Shown here in pieces: positions 16,146 through 23,501 of a stretch of 32,049 bases of DNA. Positions within the stretch are counted from its first letter, which is position 1; every line of letters starts with the position of its first letter. The position numbers were made by a program, and so were the translations under genes. The stretch comes from COE1 sp045579665. Its GTDB lineage: Bacteria > Bacillota > Clostridia > Lachnospirales > Lachnospiraceae. The notes below the pieces were generated by a model. It saw nothing but the letters and a program-made list of their open reading frames with translations, was not told the DNA's origin and searched no databases. The stretch is taken from assembly GCA_045579665.1 (NCBI GenBank), contig JAZNMO010000087.1:1-32049 (forward strand), written 5' to 3'.

Positions 16146-19094
16146 TTATTCAACCGGTAATCCGAATTCGATTCTCTTCTTCTCGATTTCCTCATCTATA
16201 GTAATCGCATAGTCAATCATCGTTTCTCTTGGGTCTGTTTTTTCATTAATTACTTTTCTAATCGCATTGGTAATATGACGACCTGTATAGTAACCACCCG
16301 GAACCTCTCTGATACCAAAGGTCTGGTTCCACTGCTCCTTCAATACTTCAATATCCTCTGCGCTCCATGCAAGCTGCTCAAAGGCTTCGATATTGGCTGT
16401 CGCATATCTTGCAGATGAACCAAGTAACGCCTCAATCTCTCTACCAAAGAGTACCTGTGTATCTGCATCAGCCCACCATTTCATGAACTCCCATGCTTCA
16501 TTCTTAAGCTTCTCATCTTCGGTCTTAATCATCATGGTCGCACTACCTGTAATAAAGTCTGAACGGTCAATATATGTTTCACCGTTCTCATCTACCTTCT
16601 CAGTTCCGGGAATCAATGTAAACTCCCATAAACCTCGAATCTCCGGTGCTGATACAACCAATGTATTGAAGGTTGTATAGTTAATAATACCGATTGGCAT
16701 CTCACCGGAACGGAAGCGGCTGACAAAATCATAAATTGTAGGAATACCGTAATCCGTGAAGTATTTCAGATAATCTTCGAATGCATCAATACCAGCCTCC
16801 GAATCTACCGTAGTCTTGGTACCCGCTTCATTGTACATATCTCCACCATACTGGTATAACAAAGTGAAGTACATTGACAAATCAGAGTTTGCTGTTGCAA
16901 CCGCCGTTGCGTTCGTAGCACCACTACTTCCTGCCGCCGTAGGAATACCTACTGACATGTTATTTCCCTGAATAGTAGGCAGCATCTCAATCAATTCCTG
17001 CCATGTCTGAGGAACCTCAAGCCCTAACTGTTCTAAGATATCCTTTCTATAAAACATAACATTAAAATTCTGTGTTTCAGGAATCGCATAAATGTGATTC
17101 TCTAACTTATACTGCTCATAAGAGCTTGGTGTATAGGCCTTTAACACCTCATCAATATCCTCAAACTGCGACAAATCTTCAACTGCATTTCTTAAAGCAA
17201 AGTCAACCGGCTGATTGGCACCTACCGACAATACTACGTTTGGTCCTCTTCCTGCTACTACCGCACTCATAAGCGCATTCGCATTAACGATTTCAACATT
17301 TACCTTAATACCTGTATCAGGAGTGAATGTATCATCAATCATAGTCTTCAAAATCGTACCCTGGTCACGTCCTGTTACTACCCAAACCGTAATAACTTCT
17401 TCTTCATCAGCATCATATACATCACCCACCGCATCATAATCTACGATAAAGGATGCCAGGAAAGACTTCACTTCATGGATAGCCTTCGCTATAAAGCTTG
17501 ACTTATCTTCCGGAATCTCTGCATCAACACCTGCGATTGTGATATAGTCAACATCAAGCTTTGTCTCACCCATACTCAAAGAAGCCGTACCAAGTGCTGT
17601 GATGTTATCCTTGAAAGTTACGAACTCAACCGAAATCTTATCAGGTCTGTCAACAAATCTCTCAAGCTGTTGCGCCAACGTCTGAGCTGTCGCAATTTTA
17701 TCTGCCTTTTGTCCCGTAACAGCAACCATATCATCTACAATCTTGTACAATCTCTTTGATTCAAGCTCCATAGCTTCGATTACCTCAGGATATACCTTAT
17801 CGATATTGTAATCACGATACTTATCCGGGCTTGCTCCGATATATACTAATACCGTTCTGTAAATCTGATTCAATCGGAAAATAGAATCCTCTAATTCTCC
17901 AAGCACCACTCCTACATCACCAAGAGCAGCCTCTAAGGTCAAAGTATGTGTTCCCTTTGTTAAATAAAATTCATAAGCATTTCCTTTGGCATCTGCCAAC
18001 ACTTTGTTCTCCCAGTCATTCGCATATGCAAAGGATACCTTTCCCGCCTCTTCAAATGGCAGCTCACCATCAAGTAAGAGTTTTCTATTTGACAGGTTTC
18101 CTCTTGCATAGTTCTGTCTTCCCTTAACAGCTATCTTATAGAATCCATCCTCCGGAACTTCGATATCCCAACGAATCCACTGACCTGATGCTTTCCAAGC
18201 ATCTCCACCTGTATAGTTCAAAACAGTCCTCATAACATCACAGGGCTGTGTAGAAGGGGAAGACCTGTCGTATTTTGCATATAGGGAGGAATCAGATCTA
18301 ACTGATGCGTCTTCACCCTGTACTACTGAGAGATATGTAAGCCCTTCTGCGGTTGCACCACTATTCGAAAAACTGTTACGATATTCTTCATAATTCGGCA
18401 CCTCTTGTACCGCCTTTAACCAAACACTCCTTAATGCTAATGGTTCATTAACACCAACAAGGGTTACTGTGTTCTCGCCCTCTTCAAAATAGAACTGATA
18501 TGGCTCTACAACATATCCTCTTTCATCTTTCGCAAAGGCCTTTTGCCATTCAAAGGTCTCAACCTGAGTTGCTCTAATCTCATTGCCTTGATTATCAACC
18601 CTTACATCTGTAGCATCTACCCACATTCTCTGAAGCGTGATATTGTTCGCCGCTTCAAACGGCAGCTCTCCATTAATATATATAGAACGTTCTACTGCCA
18701 CGCCTCTAGACTTTACAGTCATATACTCCATATAGAAGTTATAGAAACCAGCCTGCGGAACATTCACTTTCCATGTTACACTTGAATCACTATCCGTGTA
18801 TAAGACATCCGATTCCCCCTCATAAGAGCTCTTCATCTCTACACCAGTAGCATCTTCATATTCATCCAACTTCACCTCAATATCCTCTGTTGGATACGCA
18901 CCTTGCTGATGCTTTTTCAAATATCTACTGTACGTTCCTTCTCTAACTGCGCCTGCCGCATCAGCTGTCAAATCAACGCCTGCATACTTTTCTTCAAAGT
19001 TTTCTATTGACCCGGTATTCATCAAAGCAATCAGTGTCACCACTGCAACGATACCAGCCAAAAGAATTAGCAGCTTTCTAACAGAATCCTTCAT
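16146..19094 (-). CDS. membrane-anchored solute-binding protein with two N-terminal CBM-like modules
   Basis: A protein of about 982 residues. An N-terminal hydrophobic helix (about 7-25) has no lipobox cysteine, so it appears to be held by a transmembrane anchor. Two related beta-sandwich-like modules follow (about 75-228 and 255-400): each contains VP..GFY, then GELPFE, then an FY..(E/K)G.(N/H)T(V/L)TL strand, the pattern of CBM6/35-like galactose-binding folds. A helical linker (about 405-555) leads to a family-1 solute-binding domain (about 567-982; VITVWVVTGRDQGTILKTM, then NFNVMFYRKDILEQLGLEVP). The usual length for such binding proteins is 400-550. A GTG four codons upstream overlaps the GGAGG site, so ATG at 19094 is the start. 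It heads the operon. The modules could pre-capture xylan-derived chains before transport (inference). Confidence 0.85.
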   Translation of the reverse strand: MKDSVRKLLILLAGIVAVVTLIALMNTGSIENFEEKYAGVDLTADAAGAVREGTYSRYLKKHQQGAYPTEDIEVKLDEYEDATGVEMKSSYEGESDVLYTDSDSSVTWKVNVPQAGFYNFYMEYMTVKSRGVAVERSIYINGELPFEAANNITLQRMWVDATDVRVDNQGNEIRATQVETFEWQKAFAKDERGYVVEPYQFYFEEGENTVTLVGVNEPLALRSVWLKAVQEVPNYEEYRNSFSNSGATAEGLTYLSVVQGEDASVRSDSSLYAKYDRSSPSTQPCDVMRTVLNYTGGDAWKASGQWIRWDIEVPEDGFYKIAVKGRQNYARGNLSNRKLLLDGELPFEEAGKVSFAYANDWENKVLADAKGNAYEFYLTKGTHTLTLEAALGDVGVVLGELEDSIFRLNQIYRTVLVYIGASPDKYRDYNIDKVYPEVIEAMELESKRLYKIVDDMVAVTGQKADKIATAQTLAQQLERFVDRPDKISVEFVTFKDNITALGTASLSMGETKLDVDYITIAGVDAEIPEDKSSFIAKAIHEVKSFLASFIVDYDAVGDVYDADEEEVITVWVVTGRDQGTILKTMIDDTFTPDTGIKVNVEIVNANALMSAVVAGRGPNVVLSVGANQPVDFALRNAVEDLSQFEDIDEVLKAYTPSSYEQYKLENHIYAIPETQNFNVMFYRKDILEQLGLEVPQTWQELIEMLPTIQGNNMSVGIPTAAGSSGATNATAVATANSDLSMYFTLLYQYGGDMYNEAGTKTTVDSEAGIDAFEDYLKYFTDYGIPTIYDFVSRFRSGEMPIGIINYTTFNTLVVSAPEIRGLWEFTLIPGTEKVDENGETYIDRSDFITGSATMMIKTEDEKLKNEAWEFMKWWADADTQVLFGREIEALLGSSARYATANIEAFEQLAWSAEDIEVLKEQWNQTFGIREVPGGYYTGRHITNAIRKVINEKTDPRETMIDYAITIDEEIEKKRIEFGLPVE

Positions 19095-19130
19095 ACTTAC
19101 CTCCACTTAATCTTTCATAGATTCCTTCCA

Positions 19131-19166
19131 TGCTCGTATTATACGTTTGTCACAGTGATATTTCTT
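19131..19166 (-). promoter_or_regulatory. promoter of the 12-gene operon (sigma-A -10, weak -35)
   Basis: A perfect TATAAT is present on the minus strand at 19143-19138, within an 11-base palindrome (CGTAT-n-ATACG). It lies about 44 bases before the ATG. At 17-bp spacing the -35 position reads AAGAAA, far from TTGACA. A good -10 with poor -35 fits activator dependence, probably on the divergent AraC protein (inference). Confidence 0.6.
19150..19158. promoter_or_regulatory. TCACAGTGA palindrome in the operon promoter spacer
   Basis: A 9-base perfect inverted repeat with one central base lies between the -35 and -10 positions of the minus-strand promoter. Its location suits a repressor or regulator site, but a short palindrome like this can occur by chance. 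Confidence 0.35.
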
Positions 19167-19270
19167 CTTAAATCTTGCTATCTACTCTTCACAAATTGCT
19201 CATTTAATGCCAGCTTTTGATTTTACTTTTGTGCATTATTTACTTTTTTACTTTTCAATGATACAATCCA

Positions 19271-19330
19271 AATATGCACAATATGACTATATTTGAATAA
19301 TTCATCCATTTTAATATATGAAAATGACTA
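19271..19330. promoter_or_regulatory. candidate AraC-family binding repeats in the divergent intergenic region
   Basis: AATATGCAC and AATATGACT form a 9-bp head-to-tail pair at 19271-19288. ATGACTA occurs at 19283-19289 and again at 19324-19330, 41 bp apart (about four helical turns). AraC-family proteins bind direct half-sites, so these are candidate operators. The rest of 19095-19423 is AT-rich and shows no gene. Confidence 0.35.
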
Positions 19331-19335
19331 ACATG

Positions 19336-19341
19336 TATAAT
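19336..19341 (+). promoter_or_regulatory. candidate -10 box of the araC-type gene
   Basis: TATAAT lies 82 bases before the ATG at 19424. The region 17 bp upstream of it (AATATA) is not a -35 match. It sits directly beside the second ATGACTA repeat, so autoregulation is possible. Confidence 0.4.
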
Positions 19342-19423
19342 ATAGATATTTGCAATCATTACGAAGAATAGCAATTTTTGAGTAATTCACCATTTATTGC
19401 GAACATTGTAAAAGGAGACTGAA

Positions 19424-20356
19424 ATGAATAAGACAGTACATGCATTAGCAAATGAAGATTTTAATGCTTCAAACCAGGATTATAGAGGAATCCGCCATAT
19501 CCAGAATCAACAGGAGGTTGTAGATTACTACCGTAACTCTTCCGTACGAATCTGGTTAAATAAGGAAAACACCCATTATCCCGCACATTGGCATACTGCA
19601 ATAGAAGTAATTGTACCTTGTGAAAATCATTATGATGTTATTATTGGCAAAGAACTGTATCGTGTTATGCCCGGAGAAGTATTGATTATTCCATCCGGCG
19701 AATTACACGAATTAGTTGCCCCTGCAAGTGGCAGTCGTTTTATTTACCTATTTGATTTATCTGCACTATCAAAGCTCCCAAGCTTTCAAAGTCTCCAGAT
19801 ATATCTGGCGCAGCCGATTCATATTACTCCATCAGGATTTTTACCTGTGTATCATACGTTATATGACAAGCTCATTCAGATACGAAATGAATACTTTGAG
19901 CACAGAGAATTTACAGGATTATCTATTTTTTCCCTGTTAATCGATTTTTTTGTTCAGCTTGGTTATCACCAATTAGACTCTCAGGCACTTTTTCCTAATA
20001 CAAGTGATTCAAAACGTTCAGAATACGCATTAAAGTTTCAGTCCTTGCTGACCTATATTGATGAGAACTACATGCTTCCATTGACATTGGAAAACATTGC
20101 CGAATCAATAGGATTTAGTAAATATCACTTTTCAAGATTGTTTAAACAATATACAGGCTATACTTTTTGTGACTATATCACTTTACGTCGTATCAAGGTT
20201 GCTGAAGAATTACTTGCCCAGCCAAACCTGTCGATAAGTCAGGTAGCATCGCTTTCCGGTTTCTCCAGTATTTCTACCTTTAATCGACTGTTTAAACAAT
20301 ACAAGGAATACAGCCCAAGTGAATATCGTAACAAGAAGTCGCATATTATGCGTTAG
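19424..20356 (+). CDS. AraC-family transcriptional regulator
   Basis: A 310-residue regulator. The N-terminal cupin-like sensor (about 48-112) contains HYPAHWHTAIEVI and GEVLIIPSGELHEL, typical of sugar-sensing AraC proteins. The C-terminal DNA-binding domain has two helix-turn-helix motifs: LTLENIAESIGFSKYHFSRL (about 221-240) and ISQVASLSGFSSISTFNRLF (about 271-290), ending in KEYSPSEYR. AAGGAG lies six bases before the ATG. It is the only convincing plus-strand gene and is transcribed away from the transport/debranching operon, so it is the likely activator of that operon, responding to an imported xylo-oligosaccharide. Family is certain; the effector is inferred. Confidence 0.93.
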   Translation: MNKTVHALANEDFNASNQDYRGIRHIQNQQEVVDYYRNSSVRIWLNKENTHYPAHWHTAIEVIVPCENHYDVIIGKELYRVMPGEVLIIPSGELHELVAPASGSRFIYLFDLSALSKLPSFQSLQIYLAQPIHITPSGFLPVYHTLYDKLIQIRNEYFEHREFTGLSIFSLLIDFFVQLGYHQLDSQALFPNTSDSKRSEYALKFQSLLTYIDENYMLPLTLENIAESIGFSKYHFSRLFKQYTGYTFCDYITLRRIKVAEELLAQPNLSISQVASLSGFSSISTFNRLFKQYKEYSPSEYRNKKSHIMR

Positions 20357-20400
20357 AATTAACTTTTGCCAATCCCCAATAATTTTTATATAACCCCCTA

Positions 20401-20450
20401 ATAAAATAGAGGCGCTGTAGCTTTCAAAAACTACAGCGCCTCTATTTTAT
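20401..20450. terminator. perfect 20-bp bidirectional terminator
   Basis: Bases 20401-20420 are exactly complementary to 20431-20450 around a 10-base loop. The GC-rich core (GAGGCGCTGTAG) is flanked by A-rich and T-rich arms, giving a U-tract for transcripts from either side. It follows the AraC gene by 44 bases and also overlaps the stop codon of the small minus-strand ORF. Confidence 0.92.
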
Positions 20451-20551
20451 TCCACCGGAGCAATCGTTTTATCTAACATCGCACCAAGATAAGCCGGTTT
20501 CTCATTCATATCCTTATCATACAACAGCGGATACTCATCATTTCTTTTCAT
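20447..20551 (-). CDS. small ORF or 3' gene remnant (34 codons from ATG)
   Basis: The minus strand holds an open frame of 57 codons between a TAG at 20623-20621 and the TAA at 20449-20447. The only useful ATG (20551) gives 34 residues beginning MKRNDEYPLLYDKDMNEKPA and ending KTIAPVE. The composition looks protein-like, with charged and aromatic residues and few rare codons. The ribosome site is weak, and the upstream part of the frame overlaps the terminator of the previous gene. Its stop codon lies in the arm of the perfect terminator, as expected for the true end of a gene. It may be the C-terminal remnant of a deleted gene or a small peptide gene. No homolog is recognised. Confidence 0.3.
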   Translation of the reverse strand: MKRNDEYPLLYDKDMNEKPAYLGAMLDKTIAPVE

Positions 20552-20589
20552 TGCTCTTTTGTCTCTAATCCTTGCTTTTACATATATAC

Positions 20590-20633
20590 AAAAAGGACCA
20601 TGAACAGCCTTTTCAATCAGCTATCCACGGTCC
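20590..20633 (-). terminator. rho-independent terminator of the 691-residue protein gene
   Basis: On the minus strand GGACCGTGGATAGC pairs with GCTGTTCATGGTCC over 14 positions (three are G-U wobbles in RNA) around an 11-base loop, and TTTTTG follows. It lies 17 bases after the stop codon of the upstream gene. Confidence 0.85.
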
Positions 20634-20649
20634 ATAATGCAATCTTATA

Positions 20650-22725
20650 TTACTTCTTAAATAACTTTCCAAAGAATCCCTTCTTCTCCTCTGCATCCGC
20701 AGAAGTCTCAGAAGCTATATTCTTAACAGCAACTGCCTTCTTCACTGCATTGGCATCACCCTTCAAGGTAAGAAGCATATCATATGCCTCAACCAAAGAT
20801 AAGCCCTTCTCAGCAACAAGCCTCTCAGCAGTATATCCTGCCACCTCAATAGCAGCCTTTGAGAACTGTCCGTTTCTTACAGTTACAGTCATTTCTCTAA
20901 AAATCTCTCTATCTGTCTTAATACGATTATAATAACGCTTTGCAGCTGCAAATGATAAATCACAGCCCTGAGTCATATAAATCATCATTTCTTCCCTAAG
21001 AGTCTCTTCTGCCTTACGCTGCTTCACAATCTCAGTCATCAGTCTCATATCTAACAGACACATTACATTTGGTCCATCAGTTACAACTACCACCTGACTC
21101 TTCTTTGCAAGCTGGTCAAGGAAGATAGGATTCTCAACACTTGCAGGCGCAAGCTTACCCTCACCGCTTCTGGACGATTCGTAACGATTCGTAATAATAA
21201 TATATGCCAAATCCTCCTTGGTAAAAATATCACCCTGCTCATCACGAAGAGTAAAGATAATTGGCTTTTCACATAAAGCATCAGTCAATATAATAGACAG
21301 CTTGTTCATGAGGATATTGCAGTTCTTTACCTTTGCCTCGTCACCTGCCTGTCTTGCAGCATCGAAGTCCAATGTAGCTGCCTGCATTGCAAGAATCATC
21401 TCTGAAATCGTAGCATCTCCCGCAAGATAAGATACACCATTATCAAAATCTTCCTTCACATGCTTTAAAATTTCATCCTTTCTTTCCTCTGAAATCACAT
21501 AAGGCTTCTCCTGATTTACAAATGGAATCGGATAAAACTGCTTCTGTTCCTCTGGGCAATCCACAGTATATCCCAATGTTTCTATTAAATAATCCACCTT
21601 ACATCCAATCGCTTTAGGTGTATCCATATCAAAATTAACACCCATTACCCCCAAATGCTTTGCAACACAAAGGAACTTCTCAAATCCACTATACTGGTTC
21701 CCCTTCTCAAGTACACCGACCGGATATACGCCATCCACATTTGGCAAAGCAAAAGGATTCTGCACTGTATAATTTACTGCATCCTCATACTTTTCAAAAA
21801 GCATCAGACCAACGCCCTGATTATCTACTCTATGCGCATAAGGCAAACCAAGATTACTCTTATAATCAGAATGTGATGCCGCCAGAAGCACGTACACCTT
21901 ATCCATCTGGGCAAACTCCAGCACACGTGCCTTCACTCTGTCAGCAGTCCAAAGCTCACCTGTAAACATAGACTTTACATCAATCTGCATTGGATCAAAC
22001 TCAAGGAAATAATTTCTATGAGGCTCAATCACTACCTGTAAACGTCCTCTTACAAACTGCGAAAGCATACCTAGCTTGTACTTATTGACAGGCTTCTTAT
22101 CAGGATTAAACTTCATCGCACTCTCACCTGTCAGGAATACCTTCAACGCCTCATACTCCGTCTCATCCTCACGCTTACGCTTCATGGTCATTAACTCAAA
22201 GGTAATCTTCTCCTCCGGATTTGCCGGCTTCTGCATTGGCGGTAAATTACCAATAATAAATACGTCCTTAGACCAAAGAGCTGCTATTGCCTCTTCCTTT
22301 GGCTTCCTCTCTGTTGCTGCCGCAAACATCATATGATAGCTGTCTGCAATATCTGCAACCTGTCTTAAATCCTCAGCGGATAAATATCTCTCTTCAAAAA
22401 GCACATTCTTGGAAACCTCTGCCTGTGCCTGCATATGAATTACCATCCCCGGAATATTCTCATCAAAAATCTGGTAGATAACCTCTCCCATCTTATCCTC
22501 ATGATAAGCATAACGATGCTCGCTGTACTTAACAGCCTTTGCTACATATGCATCATAGTACTCCTTCTCAAGGAACACATGAATCGCCTCATCAAATACC
22601 TCTTCTTCATCTCTCTGCATTACCATGACATCTCTATCAAATGCATCAAACAGCCCAAGCTGCCATGTTGTTATGTTTGATTTTCTTTCCACTTCTTTAC
22701 ACCTTTTCCAATCTATAGATTTCAT
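20650..22725 (-). CDS. uncharacterised 691-residue protein with SseB-like repeats
   Basis: A soluble acidic protein with no signal peptide or membrane helix. Three segments share a loose pattern that resembles SseB N-terminal domains: about 33-96 (HVFLEKEYYDAYV then IPGMVIHM), about 155-245 (KVFLTGESAMKFN then GRLQVVIEPHRNYFLEFDP) and about 275-370 (GVGLMLFEKYEDAVNYTVQ then VYPVGVL). The C-terminal 200 residues are largely helical and end in a lysine-rich KKGFFGKLFKK that may contact membrane or nucleic acid. The first ATG has AAAGG 12 bases away; a GTG at codon 12 has AAAGG nine bases upstream and is an alternative start. It lies 41 bases downstream of the amino-acid ABC ATPase gene. I do not recognise a function; SseB similarity is tentative. 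Confidence 0.6.
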   Translation of the reverse strand: MKSIDWKRCKEVERKSNITTWQLGLFDAFDRDVMVMQRDEEEVFDEAIHVFLEKEYYDAYVAKAVKYSEHRYAYHEDKMGEVIYQIFDENIPGMVIHMQAQAEVSKNVLFEERYLSAEDLRQVADIADSYHMMFAAATERKPKEEAIAALWSKDVFIIGNLPPMQKPANPEEKITFELMTMKRKREDETEYEALKVFLTGESAMKFNPDKKPVNKYKLGMLSQFVRGRLQVVIEPHRNYFLEFDPMQIDVKSMFTGELWTADRVKARVLEFAQMDKVYVLLAASHSDYKSNLGLPYAHRVDNQGVGLMLFEKYEDAVNYTVQNPFALPNVDGVYPVGVLEKGNQYSGFEKFLCVAKHLGVMGVNFDMDTPKAIGCKVDYLIETLGYTVDCPEEQKQFYPIPFVNQEKPYVISEERKDEILKHVKEDFDNGVSYLAGDATISEMILAMQAATLDFDAARQAGDEAKVKNCNILMNKLSIILTDALCEKPIIFTLRDEQGDIFTKEDLAYIIITNRYESSRSGEGKLAPASVENPIFLDQLAKKSQVVVVTDGPNVMCLLDMRLMTEIVKQRKAEETLREEMMIYMTQGCDLSFAAAKRYYNRIKTDREIFREMTVTVRNGQFSKAAIEVAGYTAERLVAEKGLSLVEAYDMLLTLKGDANAVKKAVAVKNIASETSADAEEKKGFFGKLFKK

Positions 22726-22766
22726 ACATTCAGAATACCTTTATTAGCCGAGATTAGCAAGCCTTT

Positions 22767-23501
22767 TTACAGAACTCTGGCTAAGAATTCCTGTAGTCTT
22801 GTATTCTGTGGCTGTGTGAATAAAAGCTCCGGATTATTCTCCTCCTGAATAATCCCTTCATTCATAAACACTACCCTGTTTGCAACCTCTCTGGCAAAGC
22901 CCATCTCATGGGTAACCACCACCATGGTCATCCCCTCTGTCGCCAAATCCTTCATCAGTGCCAATACCTCACCTACCATCTCCGGGTCAAGTGCCGAAGT
23001 CGGCTCATCAAAAAGAATAATATCAGGATTCATAGCAAGAGAACGCACAATGGCAATTCGCTGCTTTTGTCCACCTGACAACATCGGCGGGTACATATCC
23101 GCTTTATCCCTTAGTCCAATTCTCTCCAAAAGCTGCATCGCCTTTGCCTCTGCTTCCTCCTTGGTCATCTTACCAAGCTGAACCGGTGCCAGCATAATAT
23201 TTTCCTTAATTGACATATTCGGGAACAAATTAAAATGCTGAAATACCATTCCTATTTTCTCACGAATCTTATTGATATCCACGCTCTTATCCGTGATATC
23301 CGTTCCTTCAAAAATAACCTGTCCCTTTGTCGGAACCTCCAGCAAATTCAAAGTTCTCAGAAAAGTAGACTTACCACATCCGCTTGGTCCGATAACTGCT
23401 ACCACTTCACCTCTGCTAATCGTTGTATTGATTCCCTTTAGAACCTCCTGCTTACCGAAGATTTTATGCAGGTCTTTTACTTCCAGTATTATATCATTCA
23501 T
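22767..23501 (-). CDS. amino-acid ABC transporter ATP-binding protein (GlnQ type)
   Basis: A 244-residue ATPase energising uptake of a polar amino acid. Walker A is GPSGCGKST (38-46), the Q-loop is VFQHFNLFP, the signature is LSGGQKQR (140-147), Walker B is IILFDEPTSALD and the switch is VVTHEMGFA. These are the PAAT-subfamily patterns. The frame extends ten codons upstream, but the ATG at 23501 overlaps the permease stop (ATGAATGA) and has GAGG nine bases before it, so translational coupling is likely. It partners the fused binding/permease protein just upstream. It belongs to the amino-acid family, so it is an unlikely energiser of the sugar permeases in region 1. Confidence 0.93.
   Translation of the reverse strand: MNDIILEVKDLHKIFGKQEVLKGINTTISRGEVVAVIGPSGCGKSTFLRTLNLLEVPTKGQVIFEGTDITDKSVDINKIREKIGMVFQHFNLFPNMSIKENIMLAPVQLGKMTKEEAEAKAMQLLERIGLRDKADMYPPMLSGGQKQRIAIVRSLAMNPDIILFDEPTSALDPEMVGEVLALMKDLATEGMTMVVVTHEMGFAREVANRVVFMNEGIIQEENNPELLFTQPQNTRLQEFLARVL

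Noticed and set aside
22767..23501. The ABC ATPase as the missing energiser of the sugar permeases
   Set aside because: Its motifs are of the polar amino-acid type, and its gene overlaps that of its own fused binding/permease partner.
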